From: Endomicrobium sp.
GTDB lineage: Bacteria > Elusimicrobiota > Endomicrobiia > Endomicrobiales > Endomicrobiaceae
Assembly: GCA_031262885.1 (NCBI GenBank)
Contig: JAISGV010000003.1
Location: 124,001 to 188,000 of the forward strand
DNA length: 64,000 nucleotides
Direction: 5' to 3'
Positions 1-10,595 of this stretch are shown piece by piece (position 1 is the stretch's first letter; each line of letters opens with the position of its first letter). Made by a program: the position numbers and the translations under genes. The notes under the pieces were generated by a model, which was not told the DNA's origin, made no database searches, and saw only the letters and a list, made by a program, of their open reading frames with translations.

Positions 1-642
1 TTGTGGGATAAACTCTCTACCTTTTCTTATTATAAATTTATCAGCAAAAAGAGATTTAACTAATTCACTTTTTGCTGTAAAATTATTAATTCCAAAATTT
101 TTTAATGCAATGTTTGAAAAATCTTCACCATTCTTTAATTTATTATGAATATATAAAGCATCTTTTAAACTAAAAGTAAAAATGTGTTTAACAACATATA
201 TCGTTTGTGATTTAAAAAAATTTAAATTAGATCTATAATAATCAAGCATTTCAGATATTTGTGGATAAAGTTTTGCATAAATTTCTTTTATATATATATC
301 CATTAAAATACTATTACTATATTCTTTTAACTGTTGTTTTTGTTTTCTTTTAAAATCATTCATTAATTTTTTGTATGAATAAGTATATTTTATTCCTGAT
401 TTTTTAGCAGATTCTAAAATTATATTTTCCCTTATAATAGTATCAATAAATCTTCTTCTAGCAAACGCAGATTTTTTTACATATCTTTGATAATTTATAG
501 GCATATTAAGTAATTTTTTATTGATAGTTTTTTCAGTAATCTTTTTTTCACCTATAATAGCAATAACGTGTTCTTTATTCTTACATGCACTCAAGCAAAA
601 AACAATAAATAACAAAATTATTGTTATAATTAGATCTTTCAT
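1..642 (-). CDS. PpiC/SurA-like peptidyl-prolyl isomerase lipoprotein (C-terminus cut by window)
   Basis: This open frame is absent from the ORF track because it runs off the left edge; I translated it by hand from ATG at 642 and 214 codons are visible. The N-terminus is a lipoprotein signal, a hydrophobic stretch ending in the lipobox LSAC at residues 18-21. A SurA/PrsA-like helical region follows. From about residue 165, VKHIFTFSLKDALYIHNKL and NGEDFSNIA match the start of a parvulin (PpiC) domain. Such proteins help fold exported proteins in the periplasm. It lies 17 bases downstream of ychF and probably shares its transcript. The family call is good; which member it is cannot be decided without the C-terminus. 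Confidence 0.75.
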   Translation of the reverse strand, partial: MKDLIITIILLFIVFCLSACKNKEHVIAIIGEKKITEKTINKKLLNMPINYQRYVKKSAFARRRFIDTIIRENIILESAKKSGIKYTYSYKKLMNDFKRKQKQQLKEYSNSILMDIYIKEIYAKLYPQISEMLDYYRSNLNFFKSQTIYVVKHIFTFSLKDALYIHNKLKNGEDFSNIALKNFGINNFTAKSELVKSLFADKFIIRKGREFIPQ

Positions 643-659
643 AAAATTATTCCAAACAT

Positions 660-1751
660 TTAAATATTAAATCTAAAATTTATTATATCTCCATCCTTAA
701 TTATGTATTTTTTCCCTTCGCTTCTCAAAAGTCCTGAATTTTTAACTAGTTTTTCATTATTAAATTTTATGAAATCATTAAAATTCATAACTTCCGCTCT
801 TATAAATCCCTTCTTAAAATCAGAATGAATTATTGCAGAAGCTTCTAATGCAGACGTTCCATTTTTTATAGTCCATGCCCTAACCTCTTTTACTCCAGCT
901 GTAAAGAAGGTTTGTAAACCTAATATTTTATATCCAATATTTATAAGTTTGTCTAATCCAGATATATTAATATTGAATTCTTTTAACATCTTTTTATTGT
1001 TTCTAATTTTAGAAACTTCTTCTTCAATTTTTGCACATATTAAAACTAACTTTGCATCTCCATTATTTGCAGCAGTAATAAGATCTTTAAAATAATTGCT
1101 TTTTTTAAATAAATCTATTTCAGAAATATTACAAGCATAAATCATTGGTTTTGATGTTATAAGATTTAATCTAGCTAATATGTTGTTTTCATCATTACTA
1201 ATAGTACTTATGGTTCTAGCAAATTTTCCAGTATTGAGATGATTTTTAATTTTGGTTAGAAAATCTATAGTTTCTATATGTTTTTTTTTATCAAGTATTA
1301 AACTAACTTTTTCTTTATTTTTTTTTATTATATTAGATATAAAATCAATGTCTGACAATAATAATTCGGTATTTATAATATCTATATCTCGTATAGGATT
1401 AATATTTCCCATAACATGCGAGATATTAATATCTGTAAAACATCTTACTACATGAACAATAGCATTTGCTTCTCGTATATATGATAAAAATCTATTACCT
1501 AATCCATTTCCGTGAGAGGCGCCTTTTATAATACCAGCAATATCTATAAATTTCACTGTTGTATAAATCTTGTTCTTTGCATTATAAACTTTTTCTAAAA
1601 TATCTAATCTTTTGTCAGGTACCATAGTAATTCCTATATTAGGATTTATAGTACAAAACGGATAATTAGCAACTTCTACATTTGCTTTTGTCATAGCATT
1701 AAATATTGTAGATTTTCCAACGTTAGGAAGTCCTACTATACCTAGTTTCAT
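660..1751 (-). CDS. ychF: Redox-regulated ATPase YchF (Obg-family, TGS domain)
   Basis: YchF/OLA1 is a ribosome-associated P-loop NTPase that prefers ATP. The G1 loop GLPNVGKST lies at the very N-terminus. The G4 position reads CNISEID rather than NKxD, as expected for an ATP-preferring YchF. The C-terminal TGS domain includes GLQTFFTAGVKEVRAW and ends ...DIINFRFNI. I place the start at ATG 1751 (MKLGIVG) rather than the track's 1766, because a strong Shine-Dalgarno (GGGGGAG) lies between the two ATGs and the family starts at MKxGIVG. The length of about 363 residues is normal for the family. The promoter is shared back-to-back with gap. Confidence 0.95.
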   Translation of the reverse strand: MKLGIVGLPNVGKSTIFNAMTKANVEVANYPFCTINPNIGITMVPDKRLDILEKVYNAKNKIYTTVKFIDIAGIIKGASHGNGLGNRFLSYIREANAIVHVVRCFTDINISHVMGNINPIRDIDIINTELLLSDIDFISNIIKKNKEKVSLILDKKKHIETIDFLTKIKNHLNTGKFARTISTISNDENNILARLNLITSKPMIYACNISEIDLFKKSNYFKDLITAANNGDAKLVLICAKIEEEVSKIRNNKKMLKEFNINISGLDKLINIGYKILGLQTFFTAGVKEVRAWTIKNGTSALEASAIIHSDFKKGFIRAEVMNFNDFIKFNNEKLVKNSGLLRSEGKKYIIKDGDIINFRFNI

Positions 1752-1858
1752 ATTTATCTCCCCCACATACCACTTTTTTTTATATTCATACGTAATTTAA
1801 TTGTATACAAAATTCTACACATAAATAGTTGATATTTTAGATAATAACTACCAGATAT

Positions 1859-2971
<1,113 letters not shown>

Positions 2972-2990
2972 ATTTTAGGAGTATAAAACT

Positions 2991-4226
2991 ATGAAGAAGA
3001 CTATAAGAGATATAAATATTGATAATAAAAAAATTATTGTGAGAGTTGATTTCAATGTTCCTATAATTGATGGACATATTACTAATGATAATAGAATAAT
3101 ATCTAGTATTCCTACCATAAAATACCTTCTTTCTAAGAATGCATCAATAATTTTAATATCTCATTTAGGTAGGCCTAATGGTAAATTTGTTAAAAATATG
3201 AGTTTAAAACCAGTTGCAAAGCGTTTAGGAGAAATATTAAATTTACCCATAAAATTTATAGATAAAGATTGTATAAGTAATGATTCAAAAAAAGTTGCGA
3301 ATAATTTAAAATCTAAAGAAATTTTCCTGTTAGAAAATTTAAGGTTTCATACAGAAGAAGAGGGAAATGATTCCTTTGGAAATAAAGATATTATAGCTAT
3401 GGAAAACTTCGCAAAAGAACTATCTAATATGGGAAATTCTTTTGTTCAAGATGCTTTTGGAACAGCTCATAGATTTAATGCTTCAACCGTCAATATTGTA
3501 AAGTATATGGATGATGCCGCTATAGGATTTCTTGTAGAAAAAGAATTAAAGTTTCTTAATATGCTTTTAAATAATCCAAAAAGACCTTTTTTAGCAGTAT
3601 TAGGTGGTGCTAAAGTGTCAGATAAAATAGGTGTTATAAAAAACCTTATTAATAAAGTTGATTCCATTATAATCGGAGGAGCAATGGCATATACTTTTTT
3701 AAAGGCAAAAGGTATAAATGTTGGCGCTTCTATTGTTGAAAATGATAAACTATCTCTAGCTCTAGATATTTTAAATGAAATAAAAAATAAAAATATAAGC
3801 TTTATGTTGCCTATAGATCATATAGTAATTAATAAAGCAGATTTTAGAAATAATATCTTTAATAATAAAAAAAATACTAATGATAGTTCAATTCCTAAAG
3901 ATTTTTTAGGAGTTGATATTGGAAATAAATCGATTAATATTTTTAAAGATGCTATTAAATCAGCAAGTACTATAATTTGGAATGGTCCAGTAGGTATGTT
4001 TGAAATAAATAGTTTTTCTTATGGAACAATGGCTATCGCTAAATTAATTGCTATAGCTACTAAAAAAGGTACTGTTACTATTGTTGGTGGAGGAGATTCT
4101 ATTTCTGCAATAAGTACAGCAGGTGTACGAGACAAAGTAACACATGTTTCTACAGGAGGAGGAGCCTCTTTAAAATTTCTTGAAGGTAAGAAATTACCAG
4201 GATTAGATATTATTCCTGAACTATAA
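2991..4226 (+). CDS. pgk: Phosphoglycerate kinase
   Basis: PGK makes ATP from 1,3-bisphosphoglycerate, the step after GAPDH. The N-terminal RVDFNVP, SHLGRP, the hinge region GGAKVSDKIGV and the C-terminal nucleotide-binding GGGDS are all present. At 411 residues it is slightly longer than the common 390-400; the excess looks like a polar, Asn/Lys-rich insertion around residues 280-305. A TTAGGAG ribosome site precedes the ATG. It is the second gene of the gap-pgk unit; no triose-phosphate isomerase follows here. Confidence 0.97.
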   Translation: MKKTIRDINIDNKKIIVRVDFNVPIIDGHITNDNRIISSIPTIKYLLSKNASIILISHLGRPNGKFVKNMSLKPVAKRLGEILNLPIKFIDKDCISNDSKKVANNLKSKEIFLLENLRFHTEEEGNDSFGNKDIIAMENFAKELSNMGNSFVQDAFGTAHRFNASTVNIVKYMDDAAIGFLVEKELKFLNMLLNNPKRPFLAVLGGAKVSDKIGVIKNLINKVDSIIIGGAMAYTFLKAKGINVGASIVENDKLSLALDILNEIKNKNISFMLPIDHIVINKADFRNNIFNNKKNTNDSSIPKDFLGVDIGNKSINIFKDAIKSASTIIWNGPVGMFEINSFSYGTMAIAKLIAIATKKGTVTIVGGGDSISAISTAGVRDKVTHVSTGGGASLKFLEGKKLPGLDIIPEL

Positions 4227-4255
4227 TTTAAAATATAAAAAGGCGGTAAATAACA

Positions 4256-4846
4256 ATGTCATTTGAATCCAACAAAATTAAAGGTACAAAAACTGAACAA
4301 AATCTAATAAAGGCTTTTATTGGAGAATCTCATGCATATATGAAATATTCTTATTTTTCTAAAATAGCTAAAAAAGATGGGTTGGAACAAATTGCAGATG
4401 TTTTTATTAAAACAGCATATAATGAAAACGCTCATGCTAAAACTTTTTTTAGCTTTTTAAAAGGTGGTAAAATTGAAGTTAAAAATATAATTTTTAATGC
4501 TGATATGTTTGATACTACTATTGAAAATTTAAAATTGGCTTCTATAGGAGAAAGAATGGAATATTCAAAAATTTATCCAGAAATGGCAAACATTGCTATT
4601 AATGAAGGCTTTTTTAAAATATCTGAACTTTATAAGAATATTTCTAAGATTGAAAAATATCATGAAAATAGATACTTAGAATTATTTGACAACCTTGAAA
4701 ATAATAGATTTTTTAGAAAAGGTTTAATAACCAAATGGCAATGTCGTAATTGTGGATATGTGTATGAAAATAAAGAAGCTTTATCAATATGTCCTGTATG
4801 CTCTCATTCAATGGCTTATATGGAAGAATTATCAGAAAACTTCTGA
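4256..4846 (+). CDS. rbr: Rubrerythrin
   Basis: Rubrerythrin is a cytoplasmic non-heme iron peroxidase of anaerobes and microaerophiles that reduces hydrogen peroxide. The ferritin-like diiron domain (residues about 10-150) contains the helices EQNLIKAFIGESHAYMKY and YNENAHAKTFF, plus a later EKYHENRY. The C-terminal rubredoxin-like domain has two Cys pairs, CRNCGYVY and CPVCSHSM, that would bind one iron. The length of 196 residues is typical. The ribosome site AAAGGCGG precedes ATG 4256. Its place between pgk and rlmN suggests co-transcription rather than a dedicated oxidative-stress locus. It indicates an anaerobic life style. Confidence 0.95.
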   Translation: MSFESNKIKGTKTEQNLIKAFIGESHAYMKYSYFSKIAKKDGLEQIADVFIKTAYNENAHAKTFFSFLKGGKIEVKNIIFNADMFDTTIENLKLASIGERMEYSKIYPEMANIAINEGFFKISELYKNISKIEKYHENRYLELFDNLENNRFFRKGLITKWQCRNCGYVYENKEALSICPVCSHSMAYMEELSENF

Positions 4847-4858
4847 TGAGTGAGATAT

Positions 4859-5893
4859 ATGAAAACAATTTTAGATTTATTAGATTCTGAATTATATGAT
4901 TTTTTAAATAAAAAAATAAAACAAAAATATAGATTTAATCAAATTATTAATTGGATTTATAAAAAAAAAATTAAATCTTTTTCAGAATGTACCAATTTAC
5001 CAAAAAATATTATAAAGGAACTTAGTACAAAATATAAATTAAGAACACTGAGAATAATTCAAAAAAAAAAATCCATTACTAATGAAACTATAAAGTATAT
5101 ATTCCAAACTATAGATAATAATAATATATTTGCCGTTCTTTTAAAAAAAGCAGGTAAGAATAAATTATGTATTTCATCTCAAATAGGTTGTCCAATAAAA
5201 TGTGATTTTTGTTCATCAGGAAAAGTAAAGTTTGTTAGAAATTTAACTAAAGGTGAAATACTTGAACAGATTTTACAAGTAGAAAATGATATTAAAGGAA
5301 ATATAGCTGGTGTTTTATTCATGGGCATGGGAGAACCAATGCTTAATTTCAATAATATTGTATCTGTTATAACTGCATTACTTGATAAAAATAAATTTAA
5401 AATAGGTAAAAAACATATTACTATATCAACTATAGGAATTGTTCCTGCAATAAAAAATCTTGCTAAAATTAATTTTGGTATACGAATGGCTTTATCTATA
5501 CATGCGCCTTATGATTTTCAAAGAGATAAACTTGGTTGTAATAATTTTATAAAATTTAGTATAGCTGATATTATGAATGCAGGGAAATATTATATTGATA
5601 AGACCAATTCATCCTTAACCATAGAATATGTATTATTGAAGGGTATAAATGATTCAACTAAAATGGCTCATAAATTTGCAAGATTAATAAGACAGCATAA
5701 ACTTGTAAGATATAACGTAAATGTTAATTTGATTCCATATAATTATACTTATAATACCAGTTATAGAAGGTCTACAGATATATCAATACACAAATTTAAA
5801 ACTGTTCTGTATTTAAATGGAATTATTTCAATAAGTCGTAAAATTAAAGGAGAAGATATTAATGCCGCATGCGGTCAACTAGGATGTTACTAA
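4859..5893 (+). CDS. rlmN: 23S rRNA (A2503-C2)/tRNA (A37) methyltransferase RlmN
   Basis: RlmN is a radical-SAM enzyme that methylates C2 of A2503 in 23S rRNA and of A37 in some tRNAs. The iron-sulfur motif CPIKCDFCSSGK (CxxxCxxC) and the C-terminal methyl-carrying cysteine context GEDINAACGQLG are present, as is the SAM-binding FMGMGEPM. The track starts at GTG 4850. I prefer ATG 4859 (MKTILDLL), which has a GAGTGAG purine stretch five bases before it; the GTG has no good ribosome site. The choice changes only three residues. It begins 12 bases after rubrerythrin. Confidence 0.93.
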   Translation: MKTILDLLDSELYDFLNKKIKQKYRFNQIINWIYKKKIKSFSECTNLPKNIIKELSTKYKLRTLRIIQKKKSITNETIKYIFQTIDNNNIFAVLLKKAGKNKLCISSQIGCPIKCDFCSSGKVKFVRNLTKGEILEQILQVENDIKGNIAGVLFMGMGEPMLNFNNIVSVITALLDKNKFKIGKKHITISTIGIVPAIKNLAKINFGIRMALSIHAPYDFQRDKLGCNNFIKFSIADIMNAGKYYIDKTNSSLTIEYVLLKGINDSTKMAHKFARLIRQHKLVRYNVNVNLIPYNYTYNTSYRRSTDISIHKFKTVLYLNGIISISRKIKGEDINAACGQLGCY

Positions 5894-5912
5894 TTCTTAA
5901 AAGAGGTTTTCC

Positions 5913-6371
5913 TTGTTATTTAAAATTACAACCCGTAGAGAAGCAAGAGAGTGTTCTCTCCAAATGTTATATATGTTAGATATTTGTTATCAGTTATCAA
6001 TAAATGATATTTATCATAATATAATGCGAGGTTATTTAATCAATGATAAACCATATAAAAAGTTTTCTATCTTCTTATTTAAAGGAGTGTGTGATAATAT
6101 AAAAAAAATAGATTATATGATTAAGTGTCATGTAAAAAATTGGGAAATTCAAAGGATGGCAATCGTGGATAGAAACATAATAAGAATTGCTATTTTTGAA
6201 ATTTTTGCAACGCTTGATACTCCTATCAATGTTATAATAGATGAAGCTGTAGAAATTTCAAAAAAATATTCAACGGCTAACTCTAGTAAGTTTGTAAACG
6301 GAGTTCTAGATAATCTGAAAATTATAAGAAAAAATAAGATTTATACAAATGAAAAAACAAAAAAAAATTGA
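5913..6371 (+). CDS. nusB: Transcription antitermination protein NusB
   Basis: NusB binds boxA RNA with NusE (S10) and promotes rRNA antitermination. The N-terminal RREARECSLQMLYMLD and the C-terminal NVIIDEAVEISKKYSTANSSKFVNGVLDNL are family signatures. The start is a TTG (5913) with AAGAGG six bases upstream; there is no ATG near the family N-terminus, so the TTG is well supported. The length of 152 residues is ordinary for the family. Its 3' end overlaps the start of ligA by 23 bases, implying coupled translation. Confidence 0.93.
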   Translation: MLFKITTRREARECSLQMLYMLDICYQLSINDIYHNIMRGYLINDKPYKKFSIFLFKGVCDNIKKIDYMIKCHVKNWEIQRMAIVDRNIIRIAIFEIFATLDTPINVIIDEAVEISKKYSTANSSKFVNGVLDNLKIIRKNKIYTNEKTKKN

Positions 6372-8091
6372 TTTATTAATGAAAAAAATTGCTTATCATG
6401 ATTATTTATATTACAACAAAAACACTGTTGAAATATCAGATTTTGAATATGATTCTATGATAAAAGAACTTTCATATATGAAAATTCCTGCTTCTTATTT
6501 AGTTAGTGAAAAATCTCCAATTAAAAATGTTTCTGGATACGTATCTAAAGATTTTAAAAAAGCAAAGCATTATTCTAAAATTTTGTCATTAAGTAATACT
6601 TATTCTAAAGAAGAAATTTTCGAATGGTATACTAAAATAACTAAAAAACTCAGTGTAAATAATCTTGAGATTATAGTTGAACCTAAAATAGACGGTTTAA
6701 ATGTAAATTTATTATATATTGATGGCATTTTGGTTTCTGGAGCCACTAGAGGTAATGGAGTAATAGGAGAAAATGTAACTAATAATATAATTAATGTGTA
6801 TGGCATACCTCATAAATTAATTGGAAATAATTATCCTGTTTTTTTTGAATTACAAGGTGAAGTTTATATAGACAAATTGCATTTTAAAAATTTAAATTCT
6901 AGAATATCAAAATCTAATGGACAGATATTTACTAACTCACGAAATGCAGCTTCAGGTTCATTGAGACAAAAAAATTCTGATATTGTGAAAGAGAGAGGCC
7001 TTAGTTTTTTTGTTCATTCTTTAGGTAGAATTAAAGGGCAACAATTAAACACTCAAATGGATTTTCTTGAATTTTGCAAACAAAATGGATTTAGAATACA
7101 AAAGAATTATAAATTGTTTAACTCTTGTTGTTTTAATAATATAATAGATTATATAGATAACTTTGGTATCAAGATTAAAAATTCATTGCCTTATGATACA
7201 GACGGTGTTGTAATTAAAATTAATAGTTTTATATTACAAAAAATATTAGGGTGCACTAGTAAAAGTCCTAAATGGGCAGTTGCTTTTAAATTTCCAGCTG
7301 TTCAGAAAACTACAAAAGTTAGTAAAATTAGAATACAGGTTGGAAGAACAGGATTAATAATTCCATCAGCATCATTATTGCCAGTTAAAATGGCAGGTGT
7401 TACGATATCAAAAGCTACTCTACATAACTTTGAAGAAGTGAAACGACTTAATATAAATGAAGGAGATACTGTCTTAGTTGAAAGATCAGGAGATGTAATA
7501 CCTAAAATAATCAAGGTAACTAAAAAATATAACGAAGGATTTTTTGTGGTGCCAAAGTATTGTCCTATATGTATGATGACAATCTTAAAACAAGGAAAAC
7601 ATTACAGATGTATTAATCAGAAATGTCCTACAAAATTTAAACATCATTTATTACACTTTGTTAGTAAAGACGCAATGAATATTAAAGGTTTTGGGCAATT
7701 TGTAGTAGATCAATTATTAACTAATAAAAGATTACAAATTTTGTCTGATATCTACAATTTAACATATAAAGATTTAATAAAATTAGAACTCTTTAATAAA
7801 AGAAGAGTAGATAATTTATTGAAGGAAATAATTAATAGTAAAAAACAACCATTAGAAAATTTATTATTTGCATTTGGAATACCACATATTGGAAAAGAAG
7901 TTTCTCGAATTATTGCCAAAAAATTTAAGAATTTAAATATATTATTTAGTACTAGTATTGATGATTTCATTTCAATTCCAACAATAGGAAAAACTATAGC
8001 TTTTTCCTTAAAAAAATTTTTTAGTAATAAGGATACATATAATTTAGTAAATAATTTAAAATCTTATGGAGTTAATATAACAGAGGATTAA
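6349..8091 (+). CDS. ligA: NAD-dependent DNA ligase LigA lacking the BRCT domain
   Basis: LigA seals nicks during replication and repair using NAD. In order I see the Ia domain (AYHDYLYYNKNTVEISDFEYD), the adenylation lysine in EPKIDG, an OB-fold with VLVERSGDVIPKI, a four-Cys zinc finger (CPIC...CINQKC) and helix-hairpin-helix repeats to about residue 560. The protein then stops at 580 residues, while family members are usually about 670: the C-terminal BRCT domain is missing. purH starts 42 bases later, so there is no room for a frameshifted BRCT remnant. The catalytic core is complete, and loss of BRCT is expected to weaken DNA binding rather than abolish activity. Confidence 0.95.
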   Translation: MKKQKKIDLLMKKIAYHDYLYYNKNTVEISDFEYDSMIKELSYMKIPASYLVSEKSPIKNVSGYVSKDFKKAKHYSKILSLSNTYSKEEIFEWYTKITKKLSVNNLEIIVEPKIDGLNVNLLYIDGILVSGATRGNGVIGENVTNNIINVYGIPHKLIGNNYPVFFELQGEVYIDKLHFKNLNSRISKSNGQIFTNSRNAASGSLRQKNSDIVKERGLSFFVHSLGRIKGQQLNTQMDFLEFCKQNGFRIQKNYKLFNSCCFNNIIDYIDNFGIKIKNSLPYDTDGVVIKINSFILQKILGCTSKSPKWAVAFKFPAVQKTTKVSKIRIQVGRTGLIIPSASLLPVKMAGVTISKATLHNFEEVKRLNINEGDTVLVERSGDVIPKIIKVTKKYNEGFFVVPKYCPICMMTILKQGKHYRCINQKCPTKFKHHLLHFVSKDAMNIKGFGQFVVDQLLTNKRLQILSDIYNLTYKDLIKLELFNKRRVDNLLKEIINSKKQPLENLLFAFGIPHIGKEVSRIIAKKFKNLNILFSTSIDDFISIPTIGKTIAFSLKKFFSNKDTYNLVNNLKSYGVNITED

Positions 8092-8133
8092 TTTTATAAT
8101 AAATTTTTTAAGCATTAAAGGAGATTTTATAAA

Positions 8134-9708
8134 ATGTCTACAGTAATAATTAGTGTTTCAAATAAAAATAACATTGTTACTTTTGCACAGAAACTACAAA
8201 ATCTACGCTGGGATATAATTGCAAGTGATGGTACAGCTAAACTTTTAAAAACGAATTGTATTAGTTGTAAAGAAATATCTGATGTTACTAATTTCCCAGA
8301 ACTTTTAGATGGTAGAGTTAAAACTTTAAATCCTAAAATATATTGTGGGATCTTAGCTATAAGAAGTAATTTGAAACATATTGAACAATTAAAATTATAT
8401 AATATAAAAACTATTGATATGGTAGTTGTTGATTTATATCCATTCGAACAAACAATGATGGAAATACCTAAATCTAATAAAAAATCAATAAACAAAAAAA
8501 TAATAGAAAATATAGATATTGGAGGAGTTAGTCTTTTAAGAGCTGCAGCAAAGAATTTTAATGATGTATTAGTTGTATGTGATATTAATGATTATGAAAT
8601 AGTTATAGATAAATTAGCAAATCATAGTATTTCAAAAGAATTTAAACTTGAGCTTGCAGCTAAAGCATTTAGATATATAGCATATTATGATTCATTAATT
8701 TCTAATTATTTAACTAATGATGAAGATAGATTTTATAATTATGTTACTATACCTTTAAAAAAGCAAAGCAACTTAAGATATGGAGAAAATCCTCATCAAA
8801 AAGCTGCCATATATTATAATAATAACGCTAATGATGTAAATCAAAATAAATCTTCAATTCTAACTGCTCAAAAACTTCATGGAAAAGAATTATCTTATAA
8901 TAATTATTTGGATTTAAATGTTGCTTGGAATTTAGTTAATGAATTTGAAAATCCTGCTTGTGTTATTATTAAACATAATAATCCGTGTGGCTGTGCAGAA
9001 AGTTTTAATATAAAAGATGCTTATATTAAAGCTCTAAACTGTGATACTATTAGTGCTTTTGGTGGGATATTAGCATTTAATAGATGTATTAATGAAGAAA
9101 CTGCAACTGAAATAAATAAATTATTTGTAGAATGTATTATAGCTACTGATTATTCTAAAGAATCCTTAGCAATATTAAGGCAAAAACATAATATTAGAAT
9201 TTTATTACAAAAAAAGCTTTTTAACAGCAAAACTAATAGCTTAGAGTATAAACCAGTAACAAATGGAATGCTAATACAAAATAATGATAATCAATTATTT
9301 TCTGAAATGAACGTTGTAACGGACCGTATACCTACAAAGGAAGAAAAAAATTCTTTGCTTTTTGCTTGGAAAGTAGCTAAGTTTGTAAAATCTAATGCTA
9401 TAGTATTAGTTCAAGATAAACAAACAATAGGTATAGGGGCTGGACAAATGAGTCGTATTGATTCATTGAAAATAGCTATAGAAAAAATGAAATTATTAAA
9501 ATATAAATTAAATAAAGAAGAATTTCCAATTGTTTTAGCTTCAGATGCTTTTTTCCCTTTTTCAGATGTAGTAAATGAAGCTTCTAATATTGGAGTTACA
9601 GCTATAATGCAACCAGGAGGATCTATAAATGACATCGAATCAATTAAAATGGCAAATAGTAAAAATATAACAATGATTACTACAAATATGAGACATTTTA
9701 AACATTAA
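8134..9708 (+). CDS. purH: Bifunctional AICAR formyltransferase/IMP cyclohydrolase
   Basis: PurH catalyses the last two steps of IMP synthesis. The N-terminal MGS-like IMP cyclohydrolase domain (residues 1-190) includes ALLDGRVKTLNPKIYCGIL-like sequence, and the transformylase domain carries LRYGENPHQKAA, the catalytic KHNNPCG and the C-terminal GGSINDIESI. The length of 524 residues is full. AAAGGAG precedes the ATG at an ordinary distance. Together with purA at 60-61 kb it shows that at least part of de novo purine synthesis is kept. Confidence 0.97.
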   Translation: MSTVIISVSNKNNIVTFAQKLQNLRWDIIASDGTAKLLKTNCISCKEISDVTNFPELLDGRVKTLNPKIYCGILAIRSNLKHIEQLKLYNIKTIDMVVVDLYPFEQTMMEIPKSNKKSINKKIIENIDIGGVSLLRAAAKNFNDVLVVCDINDYEIVIDKLANHSISKEFKLELAAKAFRYIAYYDSLISNYLTNDEDRFYNYVTIPLKKQSNLRYGENPHQKAAIYYNNNANDVNQNKSSILTAQKLHGKELSYNNYLDLNVAWNLVNEFENPACVIIKHNNPCGCAESFNIKDAYIKALNCDTISAFGGILAFNRCINEETATEINKLFVECIIATDYSKESLAILRQKHNIRILLQKKLFNSKTNSLEYKPVTNGMLIQNNDNQLFSEMNVVTDRIPTKEEKNSLLFAWKVAKFVKSNAIVLVQDKQTIGIGAGQMSRIDSLKIAIEKMKLLKYKLNKEEFPIVLASDAFFPFSDVVNEASNIGVTAIMQPGGSINDIESIKMANSKNITMITTNMRHFKH

Positions 9709-9743
9709 ATTAAATAAGTAATATTTATATCAGGAGTGATATA

Positions 9744-10592
9744 GTGAAATTGTTAAAATTTAAAAAGAAAAAAATTAATATTAGTGACTTATTTCTTTTT
9801 AAGAATTTTTTCGAAATTACTAATGTTAATACTGTTTGTAGAAACGCTAAATGTCCTAATCTAGGCGAATGCTTTAATAAAAAAAATGTAACATTCCTAA
9901 TTCTTGGAAAGTATTGTACTAGAGCTTGTAGTTTTTGTGCTATTGAAAAAAAAACGCCTGAAAATATAGACATAAATGAGCCATATAAAATAGCTAAAAT
10001 AGTACAAAAATTAGGGATCATGTATGTTATTCTTACTTCTGTAACTAGGGATGATCTAATTGATGGTGGAGCGACACATTTTTTCAATGTTATTAATATA
10101 ATCAAAAAAAATAGCCCAAGTGTTAAAGTAGAAATATTAGTACCTGATTTCAAAGGTCAGAAAAAAAACATTGATATTGTATTAAATGCTAAACCTGATG
10201 TTTTTGCACATAATTTAGAAACTGTCCCATTGCTTTATAATAATGTACGAAGTGGAGCTTATTATAAACGTTCTATAGAAGTTTTAAAATATGCTAAGTC
10301 TAAAGGATTTATAGTTAAAACAGGATTGATGTTAGGCTTAGGAGAAACTTACTCACAAATTTTTAAAGTTATAAAAGATATAAGCAAAATTAATGTTGAT
10401 ATTTTAACTATAGGACAATATTTATCACCTACGAAACATAATAAAAAAAATATAAAAGAATATTCAAAGAAAGAATTCAAATTAATTAAAAATTTTGCTA
10501 AATTAATAGGAATTAAATATGTTCTTGCAGGAAGATATGTTCGTAGTTCATACTTAGCAAGTAAAATTTTTGAAAACTTTAATTATTATTGA
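9744..10592 (+). CDS. lipA: Lipoyl synthase
   Basis: LipA inserts two sulfurs into protein-bound octanoyl groups to make lipoyl cofactors of 2-oxoacid dehydrogenases or the glycine cleavage system. Both iron-sulfur sites are visible: the auxiliary cluster CRNAKCPNLGECF and the radical-SAM CTRACSFC. The C-terminal R(S)S ligand region reads GRYVRSSYLA. The start is GTG 9744, preceded by AGGAG at a good distance. At 282 residues it is a normal, slightly short LipA. It meets the PAP2 gene tail to tail with only three bases between stops. Confidence 0.95.
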   Translation: MKLLKFKKKKINISDLFLFKNFFEITNVNTVCRNAKCPNLGECFNKKNVTFLILGKYCTRACSFCAIEKKTPENIDINEPYKIAKIVQKLGIMYVILTSVTRDDLIDGGATHFFNVINIIKKNSPSVKVEILVPDFKGQKKNIDIVLNAKPDVFAHNLETVPLLYNNVRSGAYYKRSIEVLKYAKSKGFIVKTGLMLGLGETYSQIFKVIKDISKINVDILTIGQYLSPTKHNKKNIKEYSKKEFKLIKNFAKLIGIKYVLAGRYVRSSYLASKIFENFNYY

Positions 10593-10595
10593 TAA

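Noticed and set aside
8127-8495. 122-residue minus-strand ORF
   Set aside because: Antisense to the purH N-terminus; not a known protein.
9725-10153. 142-residue minus-strand ORF
   Set aside because: Antisense to lipA across its cysteine motifs; no independent support.
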